DNA of 64,000 nucleotides from Apteryx mantelli (lineage: Eukaryota > Chordata > Aves > Apterygiformes > Apterygidae): contig NC_089979.1 of assembly GCF_036417845.1 (NCBI RefSeq), positions 30,128,958-30,192,957 of the forward strand. The letters run 5' to 3'. The notes beneath the pieces were generated by a model. That model saw only the letters and a program-made list of their open reading frames with translations. It was not told where the DNA came from and did no database searches. Shown here in pieces: positions 11,469 to 25,600 of the stretch. Every line of letters starts with the position of its first letter. Positions within the stretch are counted from its first letter, which is position 1. Made by a program: the position numbers and the translations under genes.

Positions 11469-13552
11469 AATGGAATTCAGTAAGTAGTTTTCAGGTTTAA
11501 TTTTTCCACACTAATAAGGAATTTTCATAAACAATTTAACTGACGTTTTTACTGAGATCTGTCCCTGTGGAATTAGGGACCTTTTTGAAACTTCTCACTG
11601 TTGTCTTGCTTGTCTTTAACTCTTACTACTCTGTTAATTATATAATTTCTTTTTATTAATGCCAGGTGTTTTAATTCACCAATGGCAACTTTGAAAATAA
11701 TATCTTTAGAAGCGAATACAAAGATGCTTTGTTGCACTATTTTTTCTTTTTCTTTTTTTATGTTCAGTTTCCATCTGCTAAGATAGCTCTGAGATGGTGA
11801 TTTTTTTTTCTTCCTCCCACCTGATGACAAAGGCTTGTTTTGATATTATGATTTGTTTTTTTTTTTACTGTTACCATGTGAATGAAAATAAATGGGGCCA
11901 ACTTATAATATCAAAATATTTGTTTTCTGTAGATCAATAGTGCAGAGTAAGTTTCTTCCATATGTCTTTAAGAAAGAATGAGGCTATAGCCTAGGAATAA
12001 TTACATCTATTTTTTTCCCCTTTTGGAGCATAACTGAAGTAGGACACTTGCATGCTAAACAGGGGGGTGAGAAGTTTTTTCTGTGCTCCCAACTAATAAG
12101 AGAATTGCCCTGACATACTCCTTTCTGAACAAGTCATGATGACATGCAAATATAGAAAAGGTGTACTTTTTTGTATATGAATATGATCACTAGTTTTTCA
12201 TTTTATTCAAACTTTTCTAAGAATTTCTCCTGTGGCATAAGCAATTCAAGTCTTGTTCTTTTTCATCTTCATGGAAGACTATGCCTAGAAAACTAATTGG
12301 CTTAAGACCTACCAACACTCAGGCATGAACTTGTGTTTTTCGGTGAGACTGCTTAAAACTTTGGCATCTACTGCATCTAAAGGCCCAAAAAAACAGTTGA
12401 GAAGAAAAACTTGCCTTAAAATAGTAATCTGCATATTTTGAATTTCTATTCTAGATTTCCATGTTCTCATCAAGACCCTCAGTAAAATCAAAAAACATAC
12501 AATTTCTGCAATTTTCTTTTTCTAATACTAATGGAGGGAAGGGGAAAGAAAGCTGCAAAGATTACTTTTCAGTGAGTCTTTTTTCTGTATGTGTGTGTGT
12601 ATGCATGCGCAGGTGTGTGTCTTTTCAGATTGGCTTTCATGGGACCTGGAAATTTTCCACCCATGGTAAAAGTAGATTGCTCTGAATGTATACTCTGAGA
12701 CTGACTCTTCATCCTGTGTCATTATCGTCCGTTGTCAAGCTGTTATTCTTAATGGGTATTGTGTACATGGTGAAGAATATATCCAGTAATTTTCCTACTC
12801 TGGTTGGTGATTTATGTGTAATAATTTTACCCATGCAGCAGAATGTACTTCTGCTTTTTGTGGCCTGGTTCCTCTTTGCTCTCCAAACAGAAGTTTGGAT
12901 TATTCTTTAAATATTAGAATATTTCATATTCCAAAACTGGCAAGGTTGAAACACATCATCCTGCAATATAATGGGTTTCAGAACTGAGTCTTGGTTATAA
13001 TATGTTGTGAATGTTGGAACTAAAACACTATACACTGTAACGTTTAATTTCTGTCCTCTATTTTTGAGTGGCTAAAAACACGGAGAAAATCAACTTTGCA
13101 GAGATGTCTTAAAGTTGTATCCTTTTTATAACAACTTAACATGTCCAATATTATTGACTAAAATGGTGGCCTGCTGCCAAAAAAATATATATATATATTC
13201 CCACTCCTCCTTCCCTGTTTGTTGTTCCCCCCTTTCCCCCCCCCCTTCCCTCTGTATTCTTGTCTATGTCTTTTCATGCATCTGTCAGCTGTAGTGCTTG
13301 TGTGACCACATACTGATTTGGAGTGGTTCACTGATCCAGCTGGGAAGTTTGTTTGAATTCCTTATTTTCTCTTTTCCTCTATAAAGCCAACTGTGAAATA
13401 GTGCCCTTACCTTGAAATTCCTTTCTGTCTAACCTGATGGTCAAGTTTTAACTTTTTAAAATAAAAACACATACCATGGTAGCTTTATTACTGTATACAT
13501 TTCCTAAGGAATTTAATAGTTATATGTAAGTTTAGTTAACTTTTTTAGATTC

Positions 13553-13582
13553 AATAAAATATTTATATGATGTGGCAATAAA
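13553..13582 (+). terminator. RNF138: Distal polyadenylation signal pair
   Basis: Two AATAAA hexamers 24 bases apart (13,553-13,558 and 13,577-13,582). They are the best distal candidates for ending the RNF138 transcript. Confidence 0.45.
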
Positions 13583-14299
13583 TGCCTACAGCCAATACAG
13601 ATTTAGAACACCTGATTGACACTGGAACTAGTTATTTCTGGTACTTGAACATATCTAGAGAATTGCAGATGAAATTACATCTATTTTAAAACTCTGGGAA
13701 ACAAATTTTTCTATAGCAATAATTAGTTGTCACTTGATGCGTAGTTGCTGAAATAGCATTTTAGTTATGTTTAGATGCTGAGAGACTTGAATGCACATTT
13801 AAAGCAGCAAATGTGTATAAATGCAATATAAAAAAACAAAACTTCATATCTGGAAAATGTTTATCCTTTTTATTTGCATATGTAACTTGCATCCAATCTG
13901 TATTGGCAGGCACTGCCTTGCTTAATATTTTATTACTTCTAGTATGAAGCAATTGCATCCAGTACATTCACTAGGTAAGAGTTTTTAATGAAAATGAAAC
14001 AATCTGATTAAATGTGCTGCTGCTGTTCATGATCTTTCTCACTGAAGCTCAGATGTGCACAAAAAGCTGTGTATTTGTGATGGGTGATGCTTGTACTCAA
14101 AACATGCAACTTTTACTGGAAGTTTGCTGTTGAACAATGTTTTCATGTTCCATTGTGTATAGTTTCAGTATGGTATATTATGTTTGAATTGTATCTTCTA
14201 TTTTTTCTCCTATTAAAGTATTTTATTTTCTGTTTGTCTCTTTGTTGTATAATAAAGATAATCAGTCCCTCTGATGCTACTTTGTCCTTTGCAGACACT

Positions 14300-17200
14300 T
14301 CCTAAACTTAAGTTCATGGTCACCTTTATGCCTTAACAGTTTAAATGATTAGAATGGCATGTATGTTGCTGGAACTAATGAGGTACAGCATTGTCTTATG
14401 ATCCTCTCATGAGCTGGCAGGTTATCTTGTATCGTGTCTTAAGATCGTTGCCATGAAGCAAAAAGATAATAGGTTTAGACAGAACAATGTTATTCATGCT
14501 TCCTCTTTCCTTCCCTGTTCATATGCTGATGTCCCATATGATATTAATGGAGAAATAACCTCATAAATGGTGAGAGAAGGAAGTATGTAACATTTAGGGC
14601 CAATAGCAGATTTCATTATTTAAAGGTAGATTTACTGAGAAAAGTTAACATTTTTATGAGGAAAGGTAGAAATCAACAACAGTTCATAGGTTTGGGCTGG
14701 TTGCATTACTGGACCAGCACTCTAGCAGCTAGGTGATTATTCTAGCTATTCTTCTGCCCTGTACTTCTGAGCTGAAAAATCTTTTGGTTATTTCTCTGTG
14801 CTTGTACGTCCTGTATCCTAAGGACATATACATTATAATACAGTTATGAAATTGAGTTAATATCTTCCTATTGTTAATGCTGATGTCTTGTTTTGAATGA
14901 CAGAAATTGAGCAAAAAATGTTTATTTTTGTTACTGTATTGTTCTTTCCCCTTAGAATGTGGTTTTCTGAGTTCTAAATAGATTATTGTATATCCTAAAT
15001 CTGGTTATAAGCCTGTTGTTAGAGATTCCGTTTAATTTGGTTTCACTATAACAAAGCACATTTCATTAGAGTCAGAGTGCACTCCAGTAATATGTTTAAT
15101 TCTCATTGGCAGTGCATTAATTATAGGAAAAGTGCTCTTTGGAGCTTCTCTTTGTGCTAGTCCAACAGCACCTAAGTTTGGACTGTTGCTCGCAGGGAGA
15201 GGGAGGGACTGTTGTGCAGCCAGAACATCTGACAGGTAGGGCTAGGTGGTGGTCTGCATTTGGAAAACGTTCCTGGATCCTGTTGTTTAGATGTGGCTTT
15301 TGAGACCGCTGAGATTTGAACACATGAGTGTCTGTTAAACAAGAAATACTCATTTATAGTAGAGTTTTATTTATTTTATCCTTCTTTGTTTTATGCTGAA
15401 ACAAACACATAAATTCACGGATGCTCCTAAGAGATACGTGCTTTGCTAAGCCTTGTAAAAGCTGTGCAACTTATGAAAAAACTGTAGAATGTAGCAGGCA
15501 AGCTTCTATTATTGCAAACAGGCAGGGCTACAAGAACAACTTACAGATATGTCTTCAGGTGTGGTTTTTTTTTTTGGGGGGGGGGTTAGAATTGAGAAAT
15601 TAGCAATGAAAGGACACACACATTATAGTCTTTTCTTCCTGTAGTATGCATTTAACCTTTTTCTAGATATCTCATTTCTCTTTTGTGTCTTGTTGCATGT
15701 GCATCTGAAAATACATAGAAGACAAAATTCAGGGCCTTCACTTTGGGAAGGCTTTCCAAAAGTGTTTAAAAAAGCTACTTCCCAGTGAATTACCAGACTT
15801 CTTGTAGAGTTGGTGTAGATTTTTTTTTTTTTTCCCCCCCAGCCCCCATGAATAAAGCAGGTCTGTACTGTTTCTTACTCTGCTTAAATTATAGGTGCAC
15901 TTTGGGAAAGGCCAGCCTTCACCTTCTCATTTTCAAAATTGAAGCCCTAAACCAGCCTTATTCTATCTGTAACAATTTTCTCCACAGTCCTATGTCTCTC
16001 TTTTGGGGGGCATGATCAACAGTAAGATCTAGAAAAGTAGATCTTATTTTTATTTAACAACCCCCCACTCCCCATAAGCTGTTAGGAAAATGAAAGCAAG
16101 AAAAAAAAAAAAAGTCCTCACTGCCAAATGCATTCTGTGGAAAGCATCTAATTCAAATTTAAATCTTAGCTTGAAATCCTCTCTATACATTTAGGATACG
16201 CTCTTCAGTTTCATGAAGCCACAGGTCACTTTCCATGGCTTAGTGACAGAATACTGTTTTTATGAATTTGGTTATAAGGACACTTAGTCACTGAGAACAG
16301 TGTTTCTCATAATTGCTTTATTTTGTATTCTCTTTCTGGGTTTTGGTCTTCCTGTTCCTTTCTTTCTCTGTATGTCTTTCCCTGCAGCAACTCTCATCAG
16401 TTTCCCCATCTAAGTTTCCCTCCCACTGTCCCTTCTGTCTTCTGAAGTAATCAGCAATTAAATAACTAAGATTATATTACTTAGTAACTAAGTATCATCT
16501 CATATTCCTTATGTCTTATGAGTTCTTCTGGCTGTGCCCTCAATATCCTGGGGCTGAGGGGGGCCTCTGGGCTAAATTAAGAAACTTAGCATCACTAACT
16601 TTCAGAGCTAGCGTGCTAAAGTTGCTTCTGTGGCTGGAGGAGTTTATATTCCTCCAAGTATGTTTGCAGTTTAAAAAAATGAAAATCTGTCAGTCAGATC
16701 TTAGGTTCAAAGTCTGAATGCTGGAAGATTCCTCCCCCCCCCCCTTGGGTTTTTTGTTGTTTGGGGGGGGGGGAATTTTAGAGATTAAGATTACATAAAA
16801 AATAAAAGCATCTCATGCAGACCAGCTATTCAAAGGTAATAAATGTTTTTCAGAAAACATTGCTTCAGATTTTCTGTTTTTGCAGGTGTGGATGAAAGAC
16901 AGTAAGATGGTGTGGTTTTGTTGTCTCCCCCCCAGGATAAGTCTGGGCAGTAGTGTCTCAGAAGATCCGACCTGTGCATCACCTCAGTTGTGAGACTGTT
17001 TGAACTTTGTTTTCTGTGAAATTTTTTTATTTCATAATTTAAGCCACAAGGGGGCACTGAGTATTTTTGGGTTGTCTCTAAATAAATGTAATAGTTAAAA
17101 GATGTTAATTCACTAAGTAGCTGTGCTCCTAGACATTTCTAGATATGGGATATCTCTATTCAAGTATTTAATGTATTTTTTTGTTGTTGTTTTAGGGGTA

Positions 17201-20200
17201 AGAAAGTTACTGGAATCATTCAAATCTACTGCAAGAATATTTTGATTTACTTTAAAACCTCAAACTTACAGAGTTATTGGTGTGTTTTATTATCTGTGGC
17301 AAGTAAGTTGTATTCATCCAGGACTCTATCCTGGAGATGACTGAGTGCGCTCAAATTCACAAGTGAACATAAAATGTAATCTATTCATGCTAACTGAATA
17401 TGTACTTGCAAGTCTCTTCATTCCCCAAATGTATTCCTTAGAGGTCTTCTTTAAAACTACAATGTTGTCATGCACATAGGAGTCACAAGGGGGCATCTGA
17501 GGACTACTGCATTCTGTGATGCTGAGCAATGGGGCTATTGCTGATCACTTTGACTTCTTGCTTTATGAAACTGCACACATGTCAACGACATTATGTGCGA
17601 GTTAAACCTTTCACAGCTGCTGGAGTGATGAGATCTGCCTGGTGCCAAATACAGGTATGCTTCAGTATCCCTTCCTATTACTTAGACCTTATAAATGCTC
17701 CTCTGCCTGCACACGCAATAGTCTGGGGCTGCTACAAGCCTCTGAAATAGAGATGGATTCTCCTAGCTAAGGCTCATGCTCCATCATCACAGAGAGCTAA
17801 GTATACCTGGAGTATCCCCCTGTAGGGGCATGATATTTAATGGTTAACTGCAGCACCAGCCACAGTGTTTTTTACACTGTAATCTGATTAATGTTTACCA
17901 TAAAATATCCTTGCAGGCATGGTTCAGACTCCAGTGGAAGATGGAGAGATGTAATCCTATTTCAGGTAATTATCTAATTTATGAAAGACTATCACACAGG
18001 AGAAAAGATAATGGTTAAAGCACATGTCTGAAGTGACAGTGGGCATAAAGGGATGACATGTTACACACCCAGGCTCCTGCTGGTTGCTTTTTAGTGTTGC
18101 TTTTTAAATTAGTTGTAATTAAGTAGTGGAAGGAAACTGAAGGTTTGTTGCATTCTCCTGAAAACCCTTAATGAAAGCATGATGTCATGTTTGCTGCTCT
18201 GCAAGAAGATGGAATACTTTGATATCTGTTACAATTTTCACTTTCTTACATTATATTGGAAATGATATTCCAGGTTTGAGATTGCTGACTTGAAATATTT
18301 AGGTGTCCAACCTGAAACATTTTGGATTTGATTGAGAAAATCTCAATCTTTCAGGTTTATCTGACAGCCCCTATCTAGACACCCTGTTGGTGCTGTTCTC
18401 TATTCAGTCAAGGAGATAGTATTGCAGTGTTGTCACCATTTGGGAGATGAATTGAAAAAGTGAAACTAATTTGGACAAGATAACACAGGAAGTTTGAGAC
18501 AGTGCAAGGAACAAACTACTGTCTGAAAATAATACACAGACCATTTGAATATCCTCCCACTCCTAACAGTTGGTTTATAAGCACTGCTAAGGGGGGTACA
18601 TAATGCTCTATAGGCCAGAACTTTTCAAGGCTTTTAATTAATTCCTATCACTTGAAATTCACATCAAAGCTCATGATCAGCCAGGTCCCACCCAAACGTC
18701 AACAAGCGATGATGAATCATATTAGTTCACTGAGCAACATACTGATCCCAAAATTATCAAAGCATCTGTGCTAAAATACAGAAGAGCAACAAAACCAATC
18801 AGACAAATAGAAGAATAAAAACCAAAGATGCTAGAAAATCCCTGTCAATATAGAGCCACTGTTAATTGTTTTATGGTTTGAGTTTCCATTTTGAAGTTGT
18901 TTCCTTAGCTTTTAGAAACAGCTTTTGCAAGCAATGTAGGAGTTTATTATTATTTCTTCTATTATTTCTTCATTATCCCCAGACATGGCTTTACTAAGAC
19001 TAAAGTATGTGCAGCTTTCCATCTGCATTGGGCAATGCATGATGTACATTCCTTATTCAGGATAAGACCTGCGATATTATTACTTGTTGGGCTGCAGTAG
19101 TGGTTGCAGGCGCCAGCGCTACCCTGCTGTGCTGGGTACTGTGCAGACTCAGAGACGGCGCCTGCTCGAGGGAACATGCAGTCTGCTCCCTGGTGTTGCC
19201 CATCTGCCTACTGCTAGTGATGTGAGCTCAACAGTAAATCAAAGTGGTCATTGCAGGAGATCTGCACCAACTTCCACATCAGTTTCTGATGCCTTTCCTT
19301 TTTGTTGCTTGTACTAGCAGCAGGGAAGCATGTGGGTCTGTGGGGAAAGAAATCTAATTGACTGGCAAAAGCTCAGATTTTGCAGGTGTCTCTTGTAGTT
19401 ACTCAGGGCTCATTAGACAGCTCAGCACCCATAAAAGTTGTGAAACATGTTCAAGGCAAAGAATTATAAGAAGGGGAAAAGCAATCAACCAGCTAAAGAC
19501 CTGCTCCCTCTGCCTTGTGTTTAATGTTTTTACTTTTTCTCAAATACACAGCATGAGTTAGAACACTGGCGGACTCTACCTGCAGATCAAAATGGTAATG
19601 GAAAGAACATCCTTGGTCCATAGGTCAACATAAAGTCCATAACAACGCGAAGAAAGGACCTCTGCTACTTTTGGCTGTTATGTGCCCAGCTAACTGAGGA
19701 ACAAAGATGTAATCTAAGACCATGCCATTCTCTTTGTACATCTGAAAATGCACATCATCTATTCAAGTAAGTTGCATTATCCTTTCTTAGTGCATCTCCA
19801 GTAACACTCATTCAGTTAGGCTCTTACATTATATACCATACTGTGGGCTTTGGTCTTAGAAGTTTGATTTGGCCCATAGTATTTTTCATCTTTAAAGTAA
19901 AATGCAAAGAGCCATACAGCAAAGCCCTTATGGAAAATAAGCGATAAGTATATTGCCTGAACATAGACAGTAAGTCAGTGATAACGCAAGATATACATTG
20001 TTTTATAGAATGTGGTTGCAAAAGTAGATACACTCTGTAGAAAAGCTCTTCAGTGATTAGATTGAAAAAAAATTTCATTAAGATTGCCTATCTATTTATT
20101 AACTTTTTCTCAACATGTATTAACAATCCATTTAGCTACTTCATGGGGGAGCACAGTGAAATTTATGCCAAGAACTTCCACCTTGGAAGTTCTGACACTT

Positions 20201-22071
20201 TGTTGTTCATATATTGTTTAATACACTATTGTGTGTCTTGTTTTATTATAACAGATAATTTGTTAAGGTGTCAAAACTCTGATTAGTGTAATTGAAAAGC
20301 AGTATGAACTGGGGAGAAAAAAACGTCTGTATGGACTGTATTTAACAATGCAGGGTTAGTGTATGTCTTCTTCCAGTGCCTTCGCTGTTTGGCATCACCA
20401 TACACCAATCCCAACGCTTTATAGTGTTTTCTTTAGATAACTCACTTTATAGCCAGTCCTCAGAGCAACAATAGTCATGGTACAGAGGTTCGTACAGCCT
20501 CTGTTTGTGACAGGAGAATCATCCTCATATCTGCTGTTGCAGAGAGGTTGGATGTGGGGTCTCAGTGCTGGCTGATGCATCTCATAAGTGAGGATGTGGA
20601 AACAGAGTAGTAGATTGCCATGATCAGTTAGACGGCCAAAGAAGTAGAAAAACAGGCTTCTAGTCTTTCTTCCAAAACCAAGTGGTCAGACTAGAAGATG
20701 TACTAGTCCTTTTGAGTTCATCATATTCCACCCTCTCAAGAAAATACCTGTAATGTATTATAATCAAGGAATAATGGGGGTAGCTACACTAGTCTATTAG
20801 TTTGGATCAGCAAGTATCATCATCATCCCCACTTACCATGCTTTAATGCATGTCACAGAGCAGTTTCAGAGCATACAAATTGAATTTCGTTTGGATGAAT
20901 CTAAACCAGAATATGTACTTCAGATCCCCACCTAATGCAGTGCAATTGCCACCACTGATATTCAGTCCTCAGGATCAGATCAGAGCTGGTCTGAAGTAAA
21001 ACCCTTTGAAATGTGGATAGGAAAGATGCCAGGTCTTTAGCACCAGATGTTTCAATTTACAAATCTATTCCAGTTGGGTCAAACGACTTACTAATATAGA
21101 TGTAGCAAATCTAAGCTAGAGAGCCTCCAAAAGGAGAATTGTCATCACACAGCAGCTGAAGGTGACAGCATACAAAATTCAAGGATTGCTGAGCTTGCAG
21201 AAAAAACCTTGACAAAAGAGCTTTTCAGCCTTTCAGATATCACTGATCTGATTAGAGTTGACAAAATTATTATCAGCGAATAGAGGATTACAATATTTAT
21301 TGGCACATTTGTAGGTAATTACAAAAGAAAAATCTAACTTTATAAGAAAAATAATATCCACAATTGCTGCTTTTCAGTAGGTCAACAATGAAATAAGCAT
21401 GGGTCTGAGCAGCTAGAATTGTTGTGGTGTCTTCATTACTTAGGATCAACCAGTTCTTTTTCATCATCTCTGATACTTTAAATACTATGAGAAATGTTAT
21501 TAACTGTAGTATTATCATTTTGGAATCTGTTCTCCAAGGAAATATCTGTTTACAATACAAAACCTAATTATCATTATAGTTTTTATGAAATCCTAACCAG
21601 ATAGTTGGTCAGGGAAAGGTAAAGCTTAGCAAGTCTTATCATACAATTGCCACAAGTACCTTCAATTTAAGCATAAAAAGAACCTATGGCAATTTCAGCA
21701 CTCTCTGGCAGTAGCAAATAGAGGAGATGACTGAAGTTTGGAAGAAACTAAAAGTCCAAACAATAACAGACAATGCAAATAGTACAATGGTCTTGACATT
21801 TCTAAAATTAATCTGTACCGAATTTATAAATAATCCGGAAGAATACCATGGTCTGATCTACTGTCAAGTACAGGATACTATCAACAGTAGAAATGTCATT
21901 GACTTTTCTAATACAAAGATCCTGAAATTTTGACAGATGTTTTCTATGTAGACACATTTACCACATTCACTTTCTGTGAAAAAAATATATAATTACTAAT
22001 ATACTAATTTCTTACCACCTAAGAATCTTATTTGTTTTCGGTCATTCAAAAGCTTTTAGTGCCAGCTTTAT
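14300..22071. other. RNF138-MEP1B intergenic region, no gene seen
   Basis: About 7.8 kb of mostly AT-rich DNA with only short open frames (up to 84 codons), none with a recognisable domain or convincing splice context. It holds homopolymer runs and one C/G inverted repeat (listed separately). A slightly GC-richer patch at about 19,080-19,320 has no recognised content. Confidence 0.5.
16734..16773. repeat. C11/G11 inverted repeat
   Basis: Eleven C (16,734-16,744) and eleven G (16,763-16,773) flank an 18-base T-rich spacer. The arms are perfectly complementary, so either strand could form an 11-bp stem, and the G arm could join intermolecular quadruplexes. It may also be two independent homopolymer runs. 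Confidence 0.8.
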
Positions 22072-22354
22072 TCACAGAGTCACAGGATTGTCAAGGTTGG
22101 AAGGGACCTCTGGAGATCACCTGGTACAACCCCCTTGTTCTAAGCAGGTTTCCCAGGACCGTGTCCAGCCAGATTTTGAATATCTCCAAGGATGGAGGCT
22201 CCACAACCTCCCTGGGCAACCTGTTCCAGTGTTTAATCACCATTAGAGTAAAAAAGCTCTTTCTTATGTTTAAATGGAAGTTCTTGTATTTTGATTTGCA
22301 TCCTTTTCTCCTGTATTTCCATTTCCTTGTGTCCTCCTGTATATCCATGTGTCC
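22072..22354 (-). mobile_element. CR1 LINE, 5'-truncated copy
   Basis: Read on the minus strand, this ends in the CR1 3' signature: a ggtcccttccaacc block followed by two degenerate copies of the 8-base terminal repeat (attctgtga type). The interior encodes the typical C-terminal CR1 ORF2 segment in one open frame (22,348 down to 22,091), including HWNRLPREVVE. Only about 280 bases remain, so it is a truncated, immobile copy. CR1 dominates avian interspersed repeats, which supports a bird as the source. It lies about 200 bases upstream of the MEP1B start codon. Confidence 0.93.
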
Positions 22355-22475
22355 ATTTTTTTTTTTTTAATCTCACAGGAGTATTTATAAATAGTTAAAA
22401 TATATGTTAGTTATCTTAATATAATAATGGTGGACTTTACTTACTGGAATTTTTAAGACAAGAAAAGATAGGTAA

Positions 22476-22532
22476 GTTAATCGTTGATGGAAGGACAAAG
22501 GTTTTGATTTATGACATTTACTGCCTTAAATA
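22476..22532 (+). promoter_or_regulatory. MEP1B: Candidate MEP1B core promoter
   Basis: Within 95 bases of the start codon lie an HNF1-like gttaatcgttgat (22,476-22,488, one good half site), an HNF4-type caaaggt (22,496-22,502), a CDX-like tttatgac (22,508-22,515) and a TATA-like ttaaata (22,526-22,532). Meprin beta is made in gut and kidney brush border, where these factors act, so the cluster is plausible. The motifs are short and could be chance. The region is CpG-poor, unlike the RNF138 promoter. Confidence 0.35.
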
Positions 22533-22566
22533 CCAAGTGGGTCTGAAATGCTGACTGGATAACAAC

Positions 22567-22629
22567 ATGGGCTGGTTTTCTGTGCCTGTGCTCCTAACTT
22601 GGCTTCTTCTTCAGGTGGTCTGGAGTCAG
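22567..22629 (+). CDS. MEP1B: MEP1B exon 1, signal peptide
   Basis: Encodes 21 residues: Met, a short leader and a Leu/Val-rich hydrophobic core ([13 protein letters not shown]), ending exactly in phase 0 at gtcag|gtaaga, as exon 2 requires. It was chosen over other upstream ATGs because it gives a typical signal peptide and a strong donor. The following intron is 4.9 kb, so transcript evidence would be needed for certainty. Confidence 0.82.
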
Positions 22630-25600
22630 GTAAGAAAACAAAGGATGTATATTCTTCATATGTTGAAGTGCAATGTAGCTTAATGAGTTTGAGAAGAAAA
22701 GACTTAAGTATATAGCTATTGCAAAAATAAGAATTCTGTCTAATGGCTGTGTGGAAGACAAAGGAAGAGAGATTTCTGTTTTCTTGGGGTCTTAGTGCTG
22801 CTATTTTTAATAGGTTCAGCTGTACTTCAGAAGATCTCAACTTGCATTCCCATCTAAGCAAAGTTTCCCCTAGTATTCAGAGTAATGTTATCAGGATAGG
22901 AAATATATTTGATGCTGAAATTGGCATCTTTTTAGCCACTGGATATGTTTTCTCCTGACTCTGTTCTCTGTTCCTCCAATCCAGCTGAACTATTTTATGA
23001 CAAAAAGTAACAATGACAGTTTTGAGAATTTGTATTTCCTGTCTTTTGTGGATAGATGTAGTATTTTGCTGATGTGATAATTCATTGTAGTTGCTAGGAA
23101 TTTGGGTGATATTACACAAAATAATTGGAGAACAAAAACCAGTAGATTGTTAAAAGTTCATTTCTGCTGTTAATAGCTTCAGGGTAATTTACAGAGTAAG
23201 GTATTACTTATTGTGGCATTACTTTAAGTGGAATAGCCTTATCTATTTTAATTTATGCAACTTAACTGTCTGATCCTATGAATCCAACTCCAATAACCTG
23301 ATGTGGGAGTCATATCTTCTTCCTCTCCACCAACAGACACTCGTACATGTCTGCAGTCGAGAGCTCAATCCCGTATCTCCAGCTTTCCCATAGTTCTCCT
23401 CTATCCTCCCCTCCCCAATACCATACTTCCCTCCTGTGCCTGCTGCCCACCACAACTCCCTGTTCCCATGTTCCCAGCCTCTTGGAAACTCGGGTCTCAG
23501 CCTTGTTTAGATTCCTCTACAAGGCTTTTGTAAAGCATGCAATAGGTTACGCAGGCTGCTGCCAACATTTGCAAGCTATCACACATCAGCTGACTCCTAA
23601 TAACCTGCCCATGTGTGAGAAGGTGGCTCCTGATCACCAGGACTAGTTTTATTTCCATAGGCATTATTGCCAGGAAGAGCTTCTTTTGTGTTTCTGGATG
23701 TTAATACCAAAAGTTGTATAGTTTAGAGAAAATACTGATAAGTTAGGGTATCTCATCCAAGCTGATTGACTATGCTCCGTCTGAAGTCCCTGGTGAAAGA
23801 GGGAAATTTTCTTTGGGTGATTCATCACATCCTCAAATAAACGTCCAGCCTAGGTGAGGTGGGGAGATACCAGCAATTGTGGATGTGCCATATGTATTTT
23901 AGGGACAAGATGAATTACTCGTATGCAATTAGCTATTTCTTTCTCCACTGATTACTGAGTGAGTCTAAATAACCAGCTGAGACTACATACCTAATTTTTT
24001 GTATGATGAAAATAGGTGAGATGTTTCCCACCCAGTTCAAGATGCCCATGAACTCGTAGCAAGTTAAATGTGTTCACAAGCCATGGATTTACCAACTTTT
24101 AATGAAATTTAATTCATATGGATTATGTTGTTTCTCCAAGGTTAGGGACCAACATTATAGATGTTCAGAAAAATATTCTGTGTAGATTTAAAAGTAGTAT
24201 TAGATTAAACTAAGTTAGATTTCCCCTTGGTACACCTCAGTTAATATAACCTTCCTCTGTGTGTGACTGTGAACTGTGAATCTGTTATTTATTTACAAAA
24301 CTTTTAGAGACTGGAAATGCATTTAGTGGGTCTCAGTTGTCAGGCTGGTTTTGAGACCACAGCTATTTTTGGTCAGATCCAGCTGTTGCTACTCACGCAA
24401 GTAATATTTATACACACAGATACCCCTTCTGAAACAGAGTATTTTACTGCTAAGATTCACAAGATGAAAGATCTAGCCTTATTCAGAAAGAACTAGAAAG
24501 GAATGATCAATTCCTTCAATATAAAACATTCAGTAACACTTTTCAGACACTGAAGACCAGCTTGGATTTCAGTTGATCACTGGAATTTGGTATCCTTTGG
24601 TAATGGACTCACATTTTGTTTTATGCACCATAAGTGCAGCTGGACTGACTTACATTGATTTCAACTTCTGTTTTATGAGCTTTTGCTACAGCTAGAGGAG
24701 CTTTTCCATGAGATAGCCTGGTTCTACCTTTGGCATGGTTTTGTTTTCTGATTAGTAGATTTAGGGACATTGTAGTTGATTATAATTATTGAAACTGCAG
24801 AGATATTTTACTCTTCATTAATGGTTATAAGTGCATTAAAAACTTCAGGGTATGATGCCTCTTCTCCATCAATGATCTTTAACAGAAAAGACAATAATGT
24901 ATTTTTAATTTCTGAAGATTGTAAGCTTTACCTGTACTGTTTTTCTTCCATGTTAGTCAGATCTCTGTATGACTGGGATTTTGAAGAATTCTTGTATTTA
25001 AAAGCAAATTAAGTCTTCAAAATGTGTCTTATGCACTTTGCGCATGTATTTTCAGCTTGTTTTACAAGCTGTGATTTCAAATCTTGAAAATATGTGGACT
25101 GAATACTGTTATATGAATAACTTTTGATGAATAAACGAAATGTTAAGATGTAAGTGCAATAAAATTTCAGAATGTATGAGAAGTCTTTTGACACTACTGA
25201 TAATATGGATGATTTGTCTGGAAAAGATAATTTGTTTTATTAAACAGTACCCTTATACGATAAGTCTTTAATTCTAAAGTTCCCATTCTTATTTCTTATG
25301 TATCAGAGTAAACCGCAATAACACCAGTTAACTCAGTGAAATGTGAGATCAAAATCAATCCTTTAGCATTTGTCATGTTGCCTCTGCACACCTCTAGAAA
25401 TAATTTTTCAATGGACTCGGTGGTTTTTCTAAAACAACACTGGGTTTTTAAGAGTTGGATATCTTGAAATCTACCAAAATTTGAAGCAACCCAGAACTGT
25501 GAAGTACTGGTTCTCTAATAACATGATTGTTTCAGGAGAGATCAGGTCAGGAGACAGATTCTGCTCAATGGTTTTTATTGTAACTGAAATTTCAAGGTCA

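Larger units (their letters stand above)
11384..13600 (+). other. RNF138: RNF138 3' UTR (end uncertain)
   Basis: AT-rich DNA with no coding signal after the stop. AATAAA hexamers at 11,463-11,468, 11,887-11,892, 13,553-13,558, 13,577-13,582 and 14,251-14,256 allow several polyadenylation sites. I place the end near the 13.55-13.58 kb pair, since a 3' UTR of roughly 2 kb would fit my recollection of mammalian RNF138, but a short form ending near 11.49 kb is equally visible. Confidence 0.45.

Noticed and set aside
22091-22348. 85-codon minus-strand open frame as a host gene
   Set aside because: It is the C-terminal end of CR1 ORF2 within the truncated element.
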